Source: Agrobacterium tumefaciens (GTDB lineage Bacteria; Pseudomonadota; Alphaproteobacteria; Rhizobiales; Rhizobiaceae). From it: DNA of 64,000 bases. A program made the translations under genes and the position numbers. The stretch lies in the NCBI GenBank assembly GCA_025560025.1, contig CP048487.1, positions 310,001 to 374,000 of the forward strand. The letters are read 5' to 3'. Positions 26,814-35,675 of this stretch are shown here, piece after piece. The notes beneath the pieces were generated by a model. It made no database searches and was not told where the DNA came from. It saw only the letters and a list, made by a program, of their open reading frames with translations. Position 1 is the first letter of the stretch. The number at the start of each line of letters is the position of its first letter.

Positions 26814-28520
26814 ATGAATCTGGAATGCGATTTCGTCATCGTCGGGGCCGGATCGGCAGGCTGTGTCCTTGCTAACCGGCTTTCCGCCGATAAAAGGCAC
26901 AGGGTCATCCTGATCGAGGCGGGGCGCGACATGCATCCCGACATGGTGGAACCCGCCATTCTCGACAGCTATCCCCGCATCGCCTATTTCAACCCGAAGA
27001 ACCTTTGGCCGAATCTTCGCGTGTTTTTCGAACGCGTGCCGCACAATGCACCGGAGACGGCAACACCCCGCCGCTACGAGCAGGGTCGCCTCATTGGTGG
27101 CAATTCCAGCCTCAACGATATGCAGGCCTATCGGGGGCTTCCCGGCGATTTTGAGGAATGGGAAACGCTTGGCGCGACGGGATGGGGCTGGAGCGATGTT
27201 CTGCCCTATTATATCCGGCTGGAGCGCGATATGGATTTCGACGGACCGCTGCACGGCAAAAGCGGCCCTATTCCCATCCGCCGCATTTCGCCGAAGGTCT
27301 GGCCCGGCTTTTCGAAAGCGACTGCCGAAGCGCTGGCGCTGGCGGGTTACACGAGGCTGCAGGACCAGAACGCACAGTTCGAGGATGGCTTCTTCCCCCT
27401 CGCCATTTCCAATATCTACGACCGCCGCGTTTCAAGTGCGATCGGTTATCTCGACAATTCGACGCGCGATCGCGAAAACCTGACCATACTGTCGCAGACC
27501 ACCGTCAGGTCGCTGCGTATCGAGAACGGCGTTGTCAAGGGGCTGGAAGCGCATGGGCCGCAAGGCGCCGTATCGATTTCGGCGCGGGAGGTCATCCTGT
27601 CGTCGGGAACCTTGCATTCGCCGGCGCATCTGCTGCGCGCCGGCATCGGTCCCGCCGCGCATCTGCGCTCGCTCGGCATCGATGTCGTCGCCAACCGCCC
27701 CGGCGTCGGCGGCAATCTCTACGATCACCCGACAATTTCCGTATCGTGCTATCTGCCGGAAGAAGCACGGCTGCCATCGACACTGAGACGCCACATCCAT
27801 CTGGCCATGCGTTACTCTTCCGGCGTGGAAGGCTGCCCGCAGGGCGATATGAATTTCGTGGCGATCTGCAAGTCGGGCTGGCATCCGGTGGGAGAGCGGA
27901 TCGGCTCGCTGCAAACCACGCTCAACAAGACTTTCTCCACCGGCCATGTGCGGCTCTCCTCGTCGTCGCCGGAAATAGAGCCGCGCGTCGAGTTCAATCT
28001 TTTGTCCGACCAGCGCGATGTCGAGCGTCTCAAGAAAGCCGTGCGATTGATGGCGGGGCTTTATGAATCGGAACCGCTGAAGCGGATCGCCCGCGATCCG
28101 TTTGCCACCAGCTACAGCGAACGCATCCGCGAGCTCGGCGTCATCAACCGCAAGAACCTCGTTCTGACAACCATTCTTGCCAAGCTCATCGACGGCCCCG
28201 ACTGGTTGCGGCGTACCCTGATTGAAAAGCTGATGACAGAAGATCAGCCGCTCAATGTGCTTCTCGCAAACGACGATCTTCTGGAATCCTTCGTGCGCCG
28301 CTGCGCGCATGGCGTATGGCATGCATCCGGAACCTGCCGCATGGGGGCCGAAACCGATATCGATGCCGTGACCACGCCCGGTGGCAAGGTGATCGGCGTC
28401 GAGGGTCTGCGTGTCGCCGACGCCTCGATCATGCCGACAGTTCCGCGCGCGAACACCAACCTGCCGACCATCATGATCGGCGAGAAGATCAGCGATCATA
28501 TTCTGGCGGACTATCGATGA
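26814..28520 (+). CDS. GMC family FAD-dependent oxidoreductase (choline dehydrogenase-like)
   Basis: A 568-residue flavoprotein that should oxidise an alcohol to an aldehyde. It has the N-terminal FAD site DFVIVGAGSAGCVLANRLS, the GMC signature region RLIGGNSSLNDMQAYRG, the second signature EVILSSGTLHSPAHLLRAGIG, the catalytic His in HGVWHASGTCRMG and the C-terminal Asn in ANTNLPTIMIGEK. It lacks a signal peptide. It is followed by an aldehyde dehydrogenase, an alcohol-to-acid pair that matches choline/betaine-type or amino-alcohol degradation. The substrate is unknown. Confidence 0.9.
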   Translation: MNLECDFVIVGAGSAGCVLANRLSADKRHRVILIEAGRDMHPDMVEPAILDSYPRIAYFNPKNLWPNLRVFFERVPHNAPETATPRRYEQGRLIGGNSSLNDMQAYRGLPGDFEEWETLGATGWGWSDVLPYYIRLERDMDFDGPLHGKSGPIPIRRISPKVWPGFSKATAEALALAGYTRLQDQNAQFEDGFFPLAISNIYDRRVSSAIGYLDNSTRDRENLTILSQTTVRSLRIENGVVKGLEAHGPQGAVSISAREVILSSGTLHSPAHLLRAGIGPAAHLRSLGIDVVANRPGVGGNLYDHPTISVSCYLPEEARLPSTLRRHIHLAMRYSSGVEGCPQGDMNFVAICKSGWHPVGERIGSLQTTLNKTFSTGHVRLSSSSPEIEPRVEFNLLSDQRDVERLKKAVRLMAGLYESEPLKRIARDPFATSYSERIRELGVINRKNLVLTTILAKLIDGPDWLRRTLIEKLMTEDQPLNVLLANDDLLESFVRRCAHGVWHASGTCRMGAETDIDAVTTPGGKVIGVEGLRVADASIMPTVPRANTNLPTIMIGEKISDHILADYR

Positions 28521-28565
28521 CGGTGCGCCAGTTTCGCGACAGGACGATTGACGGGAATCCGAACA

Positions 28566-30017
28566 ATGTATGACGAACTGTATCTCTATATCGATGGAAC
28601 ATGGATCGACGGCGGCGGACGCCATCAGGAAGCCGTTCTCGACCCGGCCACCAACCGTACGTTAGGCCACCTGCCACGTGCCACGACGGACGATCTGGAC
28701 CGGGCGGTGGAGGCCGCGCATCGTGCTTTTCTCGCCTGGCGGGATGTCTCCCCTCTCGAACGCAGCAATGTGCTGCGCCGGGCCGCAACGCTGCTTCGCG
28801 AACGCAACGCGGAAATCGACAGGCAGATCACGCTCGATCAGGGCAAACCGCTCGCGGAGGCGATCGGGGAAGTGAATGCCGCTGCCGATTCTCTCGCCTG
28901 GCACGCGGAAGAAGGACGGCGCGTTTACGGCCGCATCGTGCCCGCCCGCAATCCGTTCGTGCGGCAAACCATTCTGCGTCAGCCAGTCGGCGTCTGCGCG
29001 GCTTTCACACCGTGGAATTTTCCGATCATGCAGGCCGTCCAGAAGGTGGCTGCGGCGCTGACGACCGGCTGCACCGTCGTGCTCAAGGGGCCGGAGGACT
29101 CTCCTTCCGGCGTGGTCGCGCTCGCACGCGCATTGCATGATGCTGGTCTTCCCCATGGCTGCCTCAATCTTGTCTGGGGCGTACCGGGCAAAGTGTCGGA
29201 ATATCTCGTGCCGCATCCGCTGGTCAGGAAAATCTCCTTCACCGGCTCCGTTGCAGTCGGCAAACAGCTTGCATCCCTTGCTGGCCTGCACATGAAGCGC
29301 AGCACGATGGAACTGGGCGGGCATGCACCCGTGCTGATCTTCGATGACTGCAATCTGGAGCATGCGGTTGCCCTGCTGGCCGACAGAAAGATCCGTAATG
29401 CCGGGCAGGCCTGCGGCGCACCGACACGCTTTTATGTGCAGGACAAGGTCTTCGAACAGTTTTCCGAGCTTTTCACCCGCCGCCTGCAGGCAATCAGGGT
29501 TGGTGCCGGAACCGTGCCGGAAACCGAAATGGGGCCTCTCTGCCACGGGCGCAGGCTCGATGCCATGAAGGCTTTCGTGGCCGATGCGAAATCATCCGGC
29601 GCGGACATTCTTCTGGGTGGTGAACAGAGCGGCAAGGAAGGCAATTTCTTCCAGCCCACCGTTATCGCCAACCCATCGGCTTCCTCGCGCATCATGACGG
29701 AAGAGCCTTTTGGCCCTGTCGCCACCCTCCTGCCGTTTAACACCTTCGATGAGGTGATCGAACGGGCGAACTCGCTTCCCTATGGCCTGTCTTCCTTCGT
29801 GTTCACCGGATCGGCGGATATTGCGCAGGAAGCGGGCCGCCAGCTGGAAGCGGGCGCGGTCAACATCAATCACATCGGCGTCGGCCTGCCGGAAATCCCC
29901 TTCGGCGGTGTCAAGGACAGCGGCTATGGCAGCGAAGGCGGGCAGGAATCCCTCGATGGATATCTGACCACCAAGGTGCTGACGCAACTGGCCGTATCGG
30001 ACCACCTCCGGCGCTGA
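28566..30017 (+). CDS. NAD(P)-dependent aldehyde dehydrogenase (succinate-semialdehyde DH-like)
   Basis: A 483-residue ALDH. The nucleophile C283 lies in NAGQACGAPTRF and the general base E249 in MELGGHAPVL, with the family's usual 34-residue spacing; the TPWNFPIMQAVQKVA and FTGSVAVGKQL blocks form the cofactor site. The GMC stop is 45 bases upstream. I chose the ATG at 28566 (GGGAA eight bases before); a TTG at 28548 is less likely. It probably oxidises the aldehyde made by the GMC enzyme. Confidence 0.9.
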   Translation: MYDELYLYIDGTWIDGGGRHQEAVLDPATNRTLGHLPRATTDDLDRAVEAAHRAFLAWRDVSPLERSNVLRRAATLLRERNAEIDRQITLDQGKPLAEAIGEVNAAADSLAWHAEEGRRVYGRIVPARNPFVRQTILRQPVGVCAAFTPWNFPIMQAVQKVAAALTTGCTVVLKGPEDSPSGVVALARALHDAGLPHGCLNLVWGVPGKVSEYLVPHPLVRKISFTGSVAVGKQLASLAGLHMKRSTMELGGHAPVLIFDDCNLEHAVALLADRKIRNAGQACGAPTRFYVQDKVFEQFSELFTRRLQAIRVGAGTVPETEMGPLCHGRRLDAMKAFVADAKSSGADILLGGEQSGKEGNFFQPTVIANPSASSRIMTEEPFGPVATLLPFNTFDEVIERANSLPYGLSSFVFTGSADIAQEAGRQLEAGAVNINHIGVGLPEIPFGGVKDSGYGSEGGQESLDGYLTTKVLTQLAVSDHLRR

Positions 30018-30062
30018 TCGGCGCGACCAGAGCAATTTTCCAGAAGAGAAGGAGCAATCCTG

Positions 30063-31265
30063 GTGTCACACAACGTTGAACATCTGCATGATATCCTCGG
30101 TGAAGACATCGTCGACAAGGTTCATGCCAAAACCCTGAGTATCGATGTGCATATCGATGTGCGGGACGGGTTCAATACACCCGATAACGATGCAAGCGGT
30201 GAAACTGCGGGACAGTTCGATCTGCCGAAATTCCTGCGCGGCGGCCTCAAGGTCGCGGTACTGGCTACAGCGGCCGATCCGTCACCCAATACGGAAGAAG
30301 GCCGCAAGCGCGCAAGACAGCAGGTCGAGACCAAATACGATGCCATCCGCAGACTGGTGGAAGCCCATCCCGACAAGATCGCATTCGCGAAAAGCACCAA
30401 GGATATTCAGGCAATCGTCGAAAGCGGCAGGCAGGCGATTCTGTTGAGCTTCCTGAATGCCGTAGCTCTTGGCGAAGACGTTTCCGCCATCGCACAATTG
30501 CATGAAAGAGGCGTCCGCCTGCTCGGTCTGGCGCATATCGGCAATAACAGCTTTGCTGATTCCTCGCGTCCCAATGCGGCTTTTGGCGATGCGTCCTCAC
30601 CGGCAGGCGGCTTAACCCCGCTTGGCAGACAGGCAATCGCCGAGCTTAATCGCCTTGGAATCGTCATCGATGTCAGCCAGTTGACGCCTGAGGGCGTTGC
30701 CCAATCCATCGCCTTGAGCAAGACGCCGGTTATCGCCTCGCATTCCGCCATTCGCGCCCGCGTGGATTCGCCCCGCAATCTCAACAATGCCGAGCTGCAC
30801 GCCATCGCCAGATCGGGCGGCGTTGTCCATATCGTCGCCTTCGCGGCCTATATTCGCGACCGGGACGGCAGTCACGAAGCTTTCGTCAAGGAGGTATTCG
30901 AGCCGTTCGGCCTGAAACAGGGCATCGATGAACCGCGTGAGGTGCTTTCGGCAGAAGATTTTGAGCGTTTCCAGGTGGGCTATCGCAAGTTCTCCGCCAA
31001 GAGACTGCAATTTGCCAGCCTTGTCGATTATCTCGACGCCGTCGATTACGCTGTCCGGCTGATCGGCATCGAGCATGTCGGCATAGGTTCGGATTTCAAC
31101 AATGGCGGCGGCGTTTTGGGTTATGCCCATGTCGGTGAAGCACGCAACCTCACGCGTGAACTGCTGCGTCGCGGTTACGATGAAGCATCGATAGCGAAGC
31201 TCTGGGGCGGAAATTTCCTGCGTGTCCTGGAACAGGCAGAGAAATACACCACGGCAAACTCCTGA
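30063..31265 (+). CDS. M19 membrane-dipeptidase homologue with altered metal ligands
   Basis: A 400-residue amidohydrolase-fold protein starting at GTG 30063 (AAGGAG eight bases upstream). The H30-x-D32 pair (IDVHIDV), the second His in VIASHSAIRA, and the Asp in GIGSDFNNGGG are conserved. Where renal-type dipeptidases have the bridging Glu in lsiEG, this reads LLSFLNAVAL; where they have DxSH, this reads DVSQLT. Two of the zinc ligands are therefore missing, so it may use one metal or have another activity. Its place after the dehydrogenases suggests it acts on a peptide-like or N-acyl intermediate. Confidence 0.82.
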   Translation: MSHNVEHLHDILGEDIVDKVHAKTLSIDVHIDVRDGFNTPDNDASGETAGQFDLPKFLRGGLKVAVLATAADPSPNTEEGRKRARQQVETKYDAIRRLVEAHPDKIAFAKSTKDIQAIVESGRQAILLSFLNAVALGEDVSAIAQLHERGVRLLGLAHIGNNSFADSSRPNAAFGDASSPAGGLTPLGRQAIAELNRLGIVIDVSQLTPEGVAQSIALSKTPVIASHSAIRARVDSPRNLNNAELHAIARSGGVVHIVAFAAYIRDRDGSHEAFVKEVFEPFGLKQGIDEPREVLSAEDFERFQVGYRKFSAKRLQFASLVDYLDAVDYAVRLIGIEHVGIGSDFNNGGGVLGYAHVGEARNLTRELLRRGYDEASIAKLWGGNFLRVLEQAEKYTTANS

Positions 31266-31295
31266 AATCAAGAACCTTTGGAAAGGAAACACCAC

Positions 31296-31898
31296 ATGAC
31301 AAACACTCTCCTCTCCGGCAGCCAGGGCCTTTCCTGGCTAGAACTGCAGTCGATCACACCGGAACCTGCTGTGCAGGAGATTTTCGTGCGGACAAAGGAA
31401 CGCTTCGGCCATATCCGTAACGCGCAGCGCATCGTGGCACACCGGTCGGCGCTCGCACTGGCCCAGGACCGGCTGAGCCGGGCAGTTCAAAATGCACCGG
31501 ACAGCGGCATCACTCCCTTCGAACGAGAACTGATAGCCCTCGTGGTCAGCGTCGAGAACAGATGCGAACCCTGCGTCTTCGCTCACGCCGCCATTCTGCG
31601 AGAGATTTCTCAGGATCCCGCCCTTGTCGGCAAAATCGAAGTGAACTATCGCCATGTTGATCTGACGGAGCGCCAGCGAGCTCTTGCGAACTACGCCGTC
31701 AAGGTAAGCCTTTCTCCATCATTGATAGAGGAATCGGATATCGGGAAACTCAGGGACGCGGGTCTGGGCGAGTACGAAATTCTCGATGCAGCGGCGATCA
31801 TCGCCTACTTCAACTTCAGCAACAGGCTGAACAGCGCACTCGGCATCAAGCCGAATGACGAAGCCTACGAAGCCAACAGAACCTTTTCGAAAGAATAA
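31296..31898 (+). CDS. AhpD-like/carboxymuconolactone decarboxylase family protein
   Basis: A 200-residue protein with the AhpD-type active site ENRCEPCVFAHAAIL (CxxC followed four residues later by His) around residues 87-101. Relatives act as alkylhydroperoxidase-like disulfide reductases, and could protect against peroxide from the neighbouring flavin oxidases. The second half resembles the paired helical CMD fold. AAGGAAA precedes the ATG at 31296. It ends the plus-strand run; the convergent GntR gene ends 30 bases away. Confidence 0.8.
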   Translation: MTNTLLSGSQGLSWLELQSITPEPAVQEIFVRTKERFGHIRNAQRIVAHRSALALAQDRLSRAVQNAPDSGITPFERELIALVVSVENRCEPCVFAHAAILREISQDPALVGKIEVNYRHVDLTERQRALANYAVKVSLSPSLIEESDIGKLRDAGLGEYEILDAAAIIAYFNFSNRLNSALGIKPNDEAYEANRTFSKE

Positions 31899-31928
31899 GT
31901 CTGTACTGCGCTGTCATCATCGCGCGCT

Positions 31929-32654
31929 TTACGTCGCGATCGCATCTGCTTGTGGAATATCAACGGGATCGGCTTCCCTCAACGGTTCCGCCGATCTCCT
32001 CAATCCCTGCCACGCACCCTTGAAATGCACTTTGAGGAGATCGGCCGCACGTTCGGCGTCATGCTTCTCCACCGCATCGACGATTTCCGTGTGTTCCAGT
32101 GCCACTTTTTTCCAATCTTCCGAGTTGTGCTCGCGCATGCCGCGGAAGCGAGTGCTGTAGAGCCGTGCATTCAGATTGTCGTGGAGCTCGATCAACGTGG
32201 GATTACGGGATATTCTGACCAGCGTGGAGTGAAACTCCTGATTGGTATGGAAATAGGTGATCTGGTCGTTGTTCTCCACGGCCTTGATCATCTTCGCCAC
32301 CAAGGCCCGGAGCCGGGCGACGTCTTCCTTAACGGCGTTTAGCGCCGCAAGTTCACCGCCGAGCATATCCAGGCGGGAATAAACGGTCAGCATCTGGGAC
32401 GCCTCGTCCGCTCCCAGTTTGGCCACCACCACACCGCGATTAGGCACCATGTCGACAAGACCCAACGCCGCCAGCGTCTTGAATGCTTCCCGAACCGGCG
32501 TCATCGAGACATTCAGTTCCTCGGCTATCGACTGGATAGTGAGCTTCTGGCCGGGCTTGAAAACTTCTTCGCCAATCCTGTCGCGGACATAGTCAACAAT
32601 TTGTTCCGCCAAGGTCTGACGGGTGACGCCCGCCCTTTCCGTTCGCTTACGCAT
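31929..32654 (-). CDS. GntR family regulator with FCD ligand-binding domain
   Basis: A 241-residue regulator. Its winged helix (LAEQIVDYVRDRIGEEVFKPGQKL, then IAEELNVSMTPVREAFKTLAALGLV) is the GntR/FadR type. The C-terminal FCD domain carries likely metal ligands in YSRLDMLGGE, FHTNQEFH, and the EH and VH near the end. I chose the ATG at 32654 (AGGA upstream), not the longer reading. An AT-rich operator copy lies just upstream, fitting autoregulation, and four related copies stand before other units of the island. FCD regulators usually bind the pathway's carboxylate or amino-acid inducer. Confidence 0.9.
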   Translation of the reverse strand: MRKRTERAGVTRQTLAEQIVDYVRDRIGEEVFKPGQKLTIQSIAEELNVSMTPVREAFKTLAALGLVDMVPNRGVVVAKLGADEASQMLTVYSRLDMLGGELAALNAVKEDVARLRALVAKMIKAVENNDQITYFHTNQEFHSTLVRISRNPTLIELHDNLNARLYSTRFRGMREHNSEDWKKVALEHTEIVDAVEKHDAERAADLLKVHFKGAWQGLRRSAEPLREADPVDIPQADAIAT

Positions 32655-32709
32655 ACTGTTCCTTATCTGCTTCGCGCTGATTCGATTACCATCGCCAATG
32701 AAATTTGCT

Positions 32710-32728
32710 TTTTTATATTCTATCAGAT
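32710..32728 (+). promoter_or_regulatory. AT-rich operator, copy D (GntR gene promoter)
   Basis: TTTTTATATTCTATCAGAT matches copy B (21461) at 14 of 19 positions by eye. It lies 56 bases before the GntR start codon and after the stop of the oxidase gene, so would serve autoregulation. It is the weakest of the five copies. Confidence 0.4.
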
Positions 32729-32781
32729 CGCGCAAGAACTTTCGCTATTCCGGGCCGGATTATGGAAGCCTATCACCTATG

Positions 32782-34203
32782 CTACAGGTCGAGCCCCGCA
32801 ATCTCGCTCAGCGATATCGGGAAAACCGGCGGTCGAAGCCGATAGTAGCCTGTAACGTCCATGCTTGCATTCAAGTGGTCGGCGATGCTCTCGCTGACGG
32901 CAAGTCCGCATTGCCGCCCCTGGCATGGTCCCATGCCGCATCTCAGAAAGGCCTTCAACTGGTTCGGCCCACGGACGGGTAGCTGGGAAAGCGTATCGCG
33001 CAACTGATCGGCTGTGATTTCCTCACAGCGGCACAGGATTGTCGCGCCATCACCCTGACGCTGCCGCGGCGTTGGGAGATAGAGCCGATCGAGCAAAGCT
33101 CGACCTCTCCTGGCAGCGTGTCGCCCTCGGCGATGTGGGCGGCCGAGTTGGTCGCGGGTTTTGCTGTCAATACAGCCCAGCCTATGGCAAGCTTCGAGAG
33201 CCGCCAATGCACCGGCATGCCGTGCGGATTTCGCCCCGGCGACCGCGGCCCCGTCTCCGACGACGGATATAGCTTCCAGGTTGCTGACACCCCAGGCATC
33301 GAGCGCCGGTTCGAAAACGGCACGCTTACTGCTCCACGCATGGCGCACACCCGCTGCAGCGGCAAGTTGGATATCCGGCACGAGACCCTGATGCAGGAAC
33401 AGGTAGTCAAAGTCCGTCTCGAAACTCCGATTGCCCCTGCGATATCGCAAAACGCGGCGTTCATTCTCCGCCTTGATGGAGAGCAGTTCGGCAGCACGGA
33501 CTACCGGGACGGCGCAATGGACTCGGGCGATTAGAGAAAGTCCCTTTCCGGCGAATTGCGACAGGAGGAAGCCAGGCAGGAGCATCAGAGCGCGCAGCAG
33601 GTTTCCTCGCGCTGTCGTGTCGACAACCAGCGCCGGCGGATGACCAGCAGCAATGTACTGGCTTGCGACAAGCCAGAGCAGTGGGCCGCATCCGGCCAAC
33701 ACGACACGCCCGTCGGCAACGACGCCGTGGCCCTTGAGCAGTATCTGGGCTGCGCCAACGGTCATGACTCCTGGCAGGGTCCATCCGCTGACAGGCATAG
33801 GCCGTTCCATGGCGCCAGTCGCAAGAATGACGTGACGACAGGAAACCATGCGGCTTTCACCTGCGGCCGAAAGACCGATCTGCGGAGTGCCGTCGAGGAA
33901 CCAGACGGTGGCGTTCGGCAGATAGTCGCACGGAGTTTCACGAAACTCGGCGGCGAGCCCGGCTCCCTTTTCGTAGTCAGATCCGAGCAGCCGCGCCCTG
34001 TTTTTCGGCACGGTGGCCACACCCCGGTAGATTTGCCCGCCTTCTTCGCGCGACCGGTCGGCGACCAGTACGGAAAGGCCATGCCCTGCTGCCATAATCG
34101 CGGCACTCATGCCAGCCGGTCCTGCGCCGATGATAACAAGATCATACCGCGCCTCGATCGCCCCCACGGCATCCAATCGGCGGATACCTGTTCCTGCCGT
34201 CAT
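32782..34203 (-). CDS. FAD/NAD(P)-dependent oxidoreductase with C-terminal [2Fe-2S] BFD domain (opine-oxidase alpha/HcnB type)
   Basis: A 473-residue flavoprotein. The N-terminus has the dinucleotide fold DLVIIGAGPAGMSAAIMAA and a second one near VLAGCGPLLWLVASQYIAAG. The C-terminus has a BFD-like iron-sulfur site: CRC in TILCRCEEI and then CGMGPCQGRQC. This is the HcnB/OoxA/NoxA/LhpE type of subunit. The ATG overlaps the stop of the small 2Fe-2S gene (ATGA), and with that and the DAO-like gene it makes the three-part complex of octopine/nopaline oxidase, hydrogen cyanide synthase and D-hydroxyproline dehydrogenase. Oxidation of a secondary amine or amino acid is the likely reaction. Confidence 0.88.
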   Translation of the reverse strand: MTAGTGIRRLDAVGAIEARYDLVIIGAGPAGMSAAIMAAGHGLSVLVADRSREEGGQIYRGVATVPKNRARLLGSDYEKGAGLAAEFRETPCDYLPNATVWFLDGTPQIGLSAAGESRMVSCRHVILATGAMERPMPVSGWTLPGVMTVGAAQILLKGHGVVADGRVVLAGCGPLLWLVASQYIAAGHPPALVVDTTARGNLLRALMLLPGFLLSQFAGKGLSLIARVHCAVPVVRAAELLSIKAENERRVLRYRRGNRSFETDFDYLFLHQGLVPDIQLAAAAGVRHAWSSKRAVFEPALDAWGVSNLEAISVVGDGAAVAGAKSARHAGALAALEACHRLGCIDSKTRDQLGRPHRRGRHAARRGRALLDRLYLPTPRQRQGDGATILCRCEEITADQLRDTLSQLPVRGPNQLKAFLRCGMGPCQGRQCGLAVSESIADHLNASMDVTGYYRLRPPVFPISLSEIAGLDL

Positions 34204-34499
34204 GGCGCGGTCTCCGTAGCGATAGTGACGATGCCACGAACATCCACGCCCTCCCGTACCGGCGTCATGCAGGCTTGCACCGGCGCATCCCCGTTCACGC
34301 TGATCAGACAGTCGAAGCAGACGCCCATCATGCAATAAGGTCCGCGGGGCGTCCCGGATACGGGCGTCTTCCTGAAGACGTTGCGCCCGGCAGTCAGGAG
34401 CGCCGCGGCAATGCTATCGGTTGCCCGCGCGGAGATGCTTTCGCCCTCGAAGCTGAACGTGACCTCCGGCGCCTCGGTTTCGTCCAGACGTTTGAACAT
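34200..34499 (-). CDS. small [2Fe-2S] subunit of opine-oxidase/HcnA-type complex
   Basis: A 99-residue ferredoxin-fold subunit (Fer2_4). Its cysteines lie in YCMMGVCFDCLISVNG and VQACM, the plant-ferredoxin-like pattern of HcnA and LhpF. It begins FKRLDETEAPEVTFSFEGE and carries GRNVFRKTPVSGTPRGPYC. The stop overlaps the next gene's start (ATGA), indicating strict coupling. It would relay electrons between the two flavoprotein subunits. Confidence 0.88.
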   Translation of the reverse strand: MFKRLDETEAPEVTFSFEGESISARATDSIAAALLTAGRNVFRKTPVSGTPRGPYCMMGVCFDCLISVNGDAPVQACMTPVREGVDVRGIVTIATETAP

Positions 34500-34511
34500 T
34501 TCCCCACCCTT

Positions 34512-35669
34512 TCAATGGCTGGTTATATGCGATGTGTTTCCCACGGTGAAACGCGCAGGCGAAAAAGGTGCAAGCACATCCGGAATCTCATCGTCCAGGA
34601 TGGCCTTCGGCAGATATTCGCAATGAACCGGGGCGAGCGTAACGCCGCTATGCACGGTCGCAAGCCATGCTCCCGGATGCGTAGGCGAGCGAGCATAGAG
34701 CGGCAGGCCATCCGGCGACATGATCCTGAGTGCTCCCCAACTCCGGACAAGGCTGGCGTGGCCGAGTGATGGAAAGACCCTGAGCGCGCGGTTCGCCAGC
34801 ACGGACATGGAGGCCGTCAGCACACTATCATCGAAGCCGACCTCTTCCATCGTGTCCCCGATCAGACAGGTTCCTTCCGGCATCTGTCGCATGATGTTCG
34901 AGACATACGGCATGAAGGGTGCAAGCCTGTTGGTAACGAGAATCTGACCCCTTACCGGCCGTACCGGCGCCTCCAGCCCCACTTGCGGCGCAAGTTCGCG
35001 ATTGCCGAGTCCCGCGGCCAGCAGAACGCGCGCCGCGCCGATTTTCCCCTCATCCGTCGAGATCGAATAACCGAAGCCGTCGCCGGCGATGTTGCGCACC
35101 TTCCCGCCTGCGATCAAGGTCGCCCCACTCTTGGCGAGCACGCTTTGAAGCGCGCGCAAAAGATTGAGCGGATTGGCGCCACCATCGTGAGGACAATAGA
35201 CCGCCCCGGCGATTTCACCACCAATCCAGGGGAGAAGCCCCGCGACTCCACCACGGTTCAGCATCTCGAACTTGAAAAGTTCCTCCGTCTGCTCCGCGAG
35301 ACGCGTCATTGCGCTTCGCTTCGCTTCGAATTCCTCCTGAGTCAGACAAAAGCCAAGACCACCCGGTCTTGAGAAACCGGTGTCGATGCCGGTCTCCTCG
35401 AAAAGAAAGCGGGAGAAATCCGCCCATCCATCCGATGCACGTCGCGTCAAGCGGGCATAGGCCGGGAAGTCGAGCCCCTTTCCCTGTACCCAGACCATTC
35501 CGAAATTACCCCTCGATGCTCGGAAGGCCCGGTCCGCCTCATCAAGAATGGCCACGCGCGCGCCGAGCCTCACAAGCCCCAAGGCCACCGAGCAGCCAAC
35601 GATGCCGCCGCCTACAATAGCCACGTCGAAGCTCGCACCGCCATCGGAAGGAAGAGGAAGAGCTACCAT
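34512..35669 (-). CDS. FAD-dependent DAO-type oxidase subunit (opine oxidase beta/HcnC type)
   Basis: A 385-residue flavoprotein of the D-amino-acid oxidase/glycine oxidase family, with FDVAIVGGGIVGCSVALGLVR at residues about 14-34, the RPVRGQILVTNR strand, and a C-terminal HSGVTLAPVHCEYLPKAIL. It is the substrate-oxidising subunit of the HcnABC/OoxAB-like complex with the two following genes. It starts six bases after the racemase stop with no good ribosome site, so is probably translationally coupled. Likely substrates are opines, N-alkyl or D-amino acids. Confidence 0.88.
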   Translation of the reverse strand: MVALPLPSDGGASFDVAIVGGGIVGCSVALGLVRLGARVAILDEADRAFRASRGNFGMVWVQGKGLDFPAYARLTRRASDGWADFSRFLFEETGIDTGFSRPGGLGFCLTQEEFEAKRSAMTRLAEQTEELFKFEMLNRGGVAGLLPWIGGEIAGAVYCPHDGGANPLNLLRALQSVLAKSGATLIAGGKVRNIAGDGFGYSISTDEGKIGAARVLLAAGLGNRELAPQVGLEAPVRPVRGQILVTNRLAPFMPYVSNIMRQMPEGTCLIGDTMEEVGFDDSVLTASMSVLANRALRVFPSLGHASLVRSWGALRIMSPDGLPLYARSPTHPGAWLATVHSGVTLAPVHCEYLPKAILDDEIPDVLAPFSPARFTVGNTSHITSH

Positions 35670-35675
35670 CGCGCG

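Noticed and set aside
27158..28066. 302-codon second plus-strand frame inside the GMC oxidoreductase gene
   Set aside because: It is an out-of-frame shadow, Arg/Ala-rich and without any domain.
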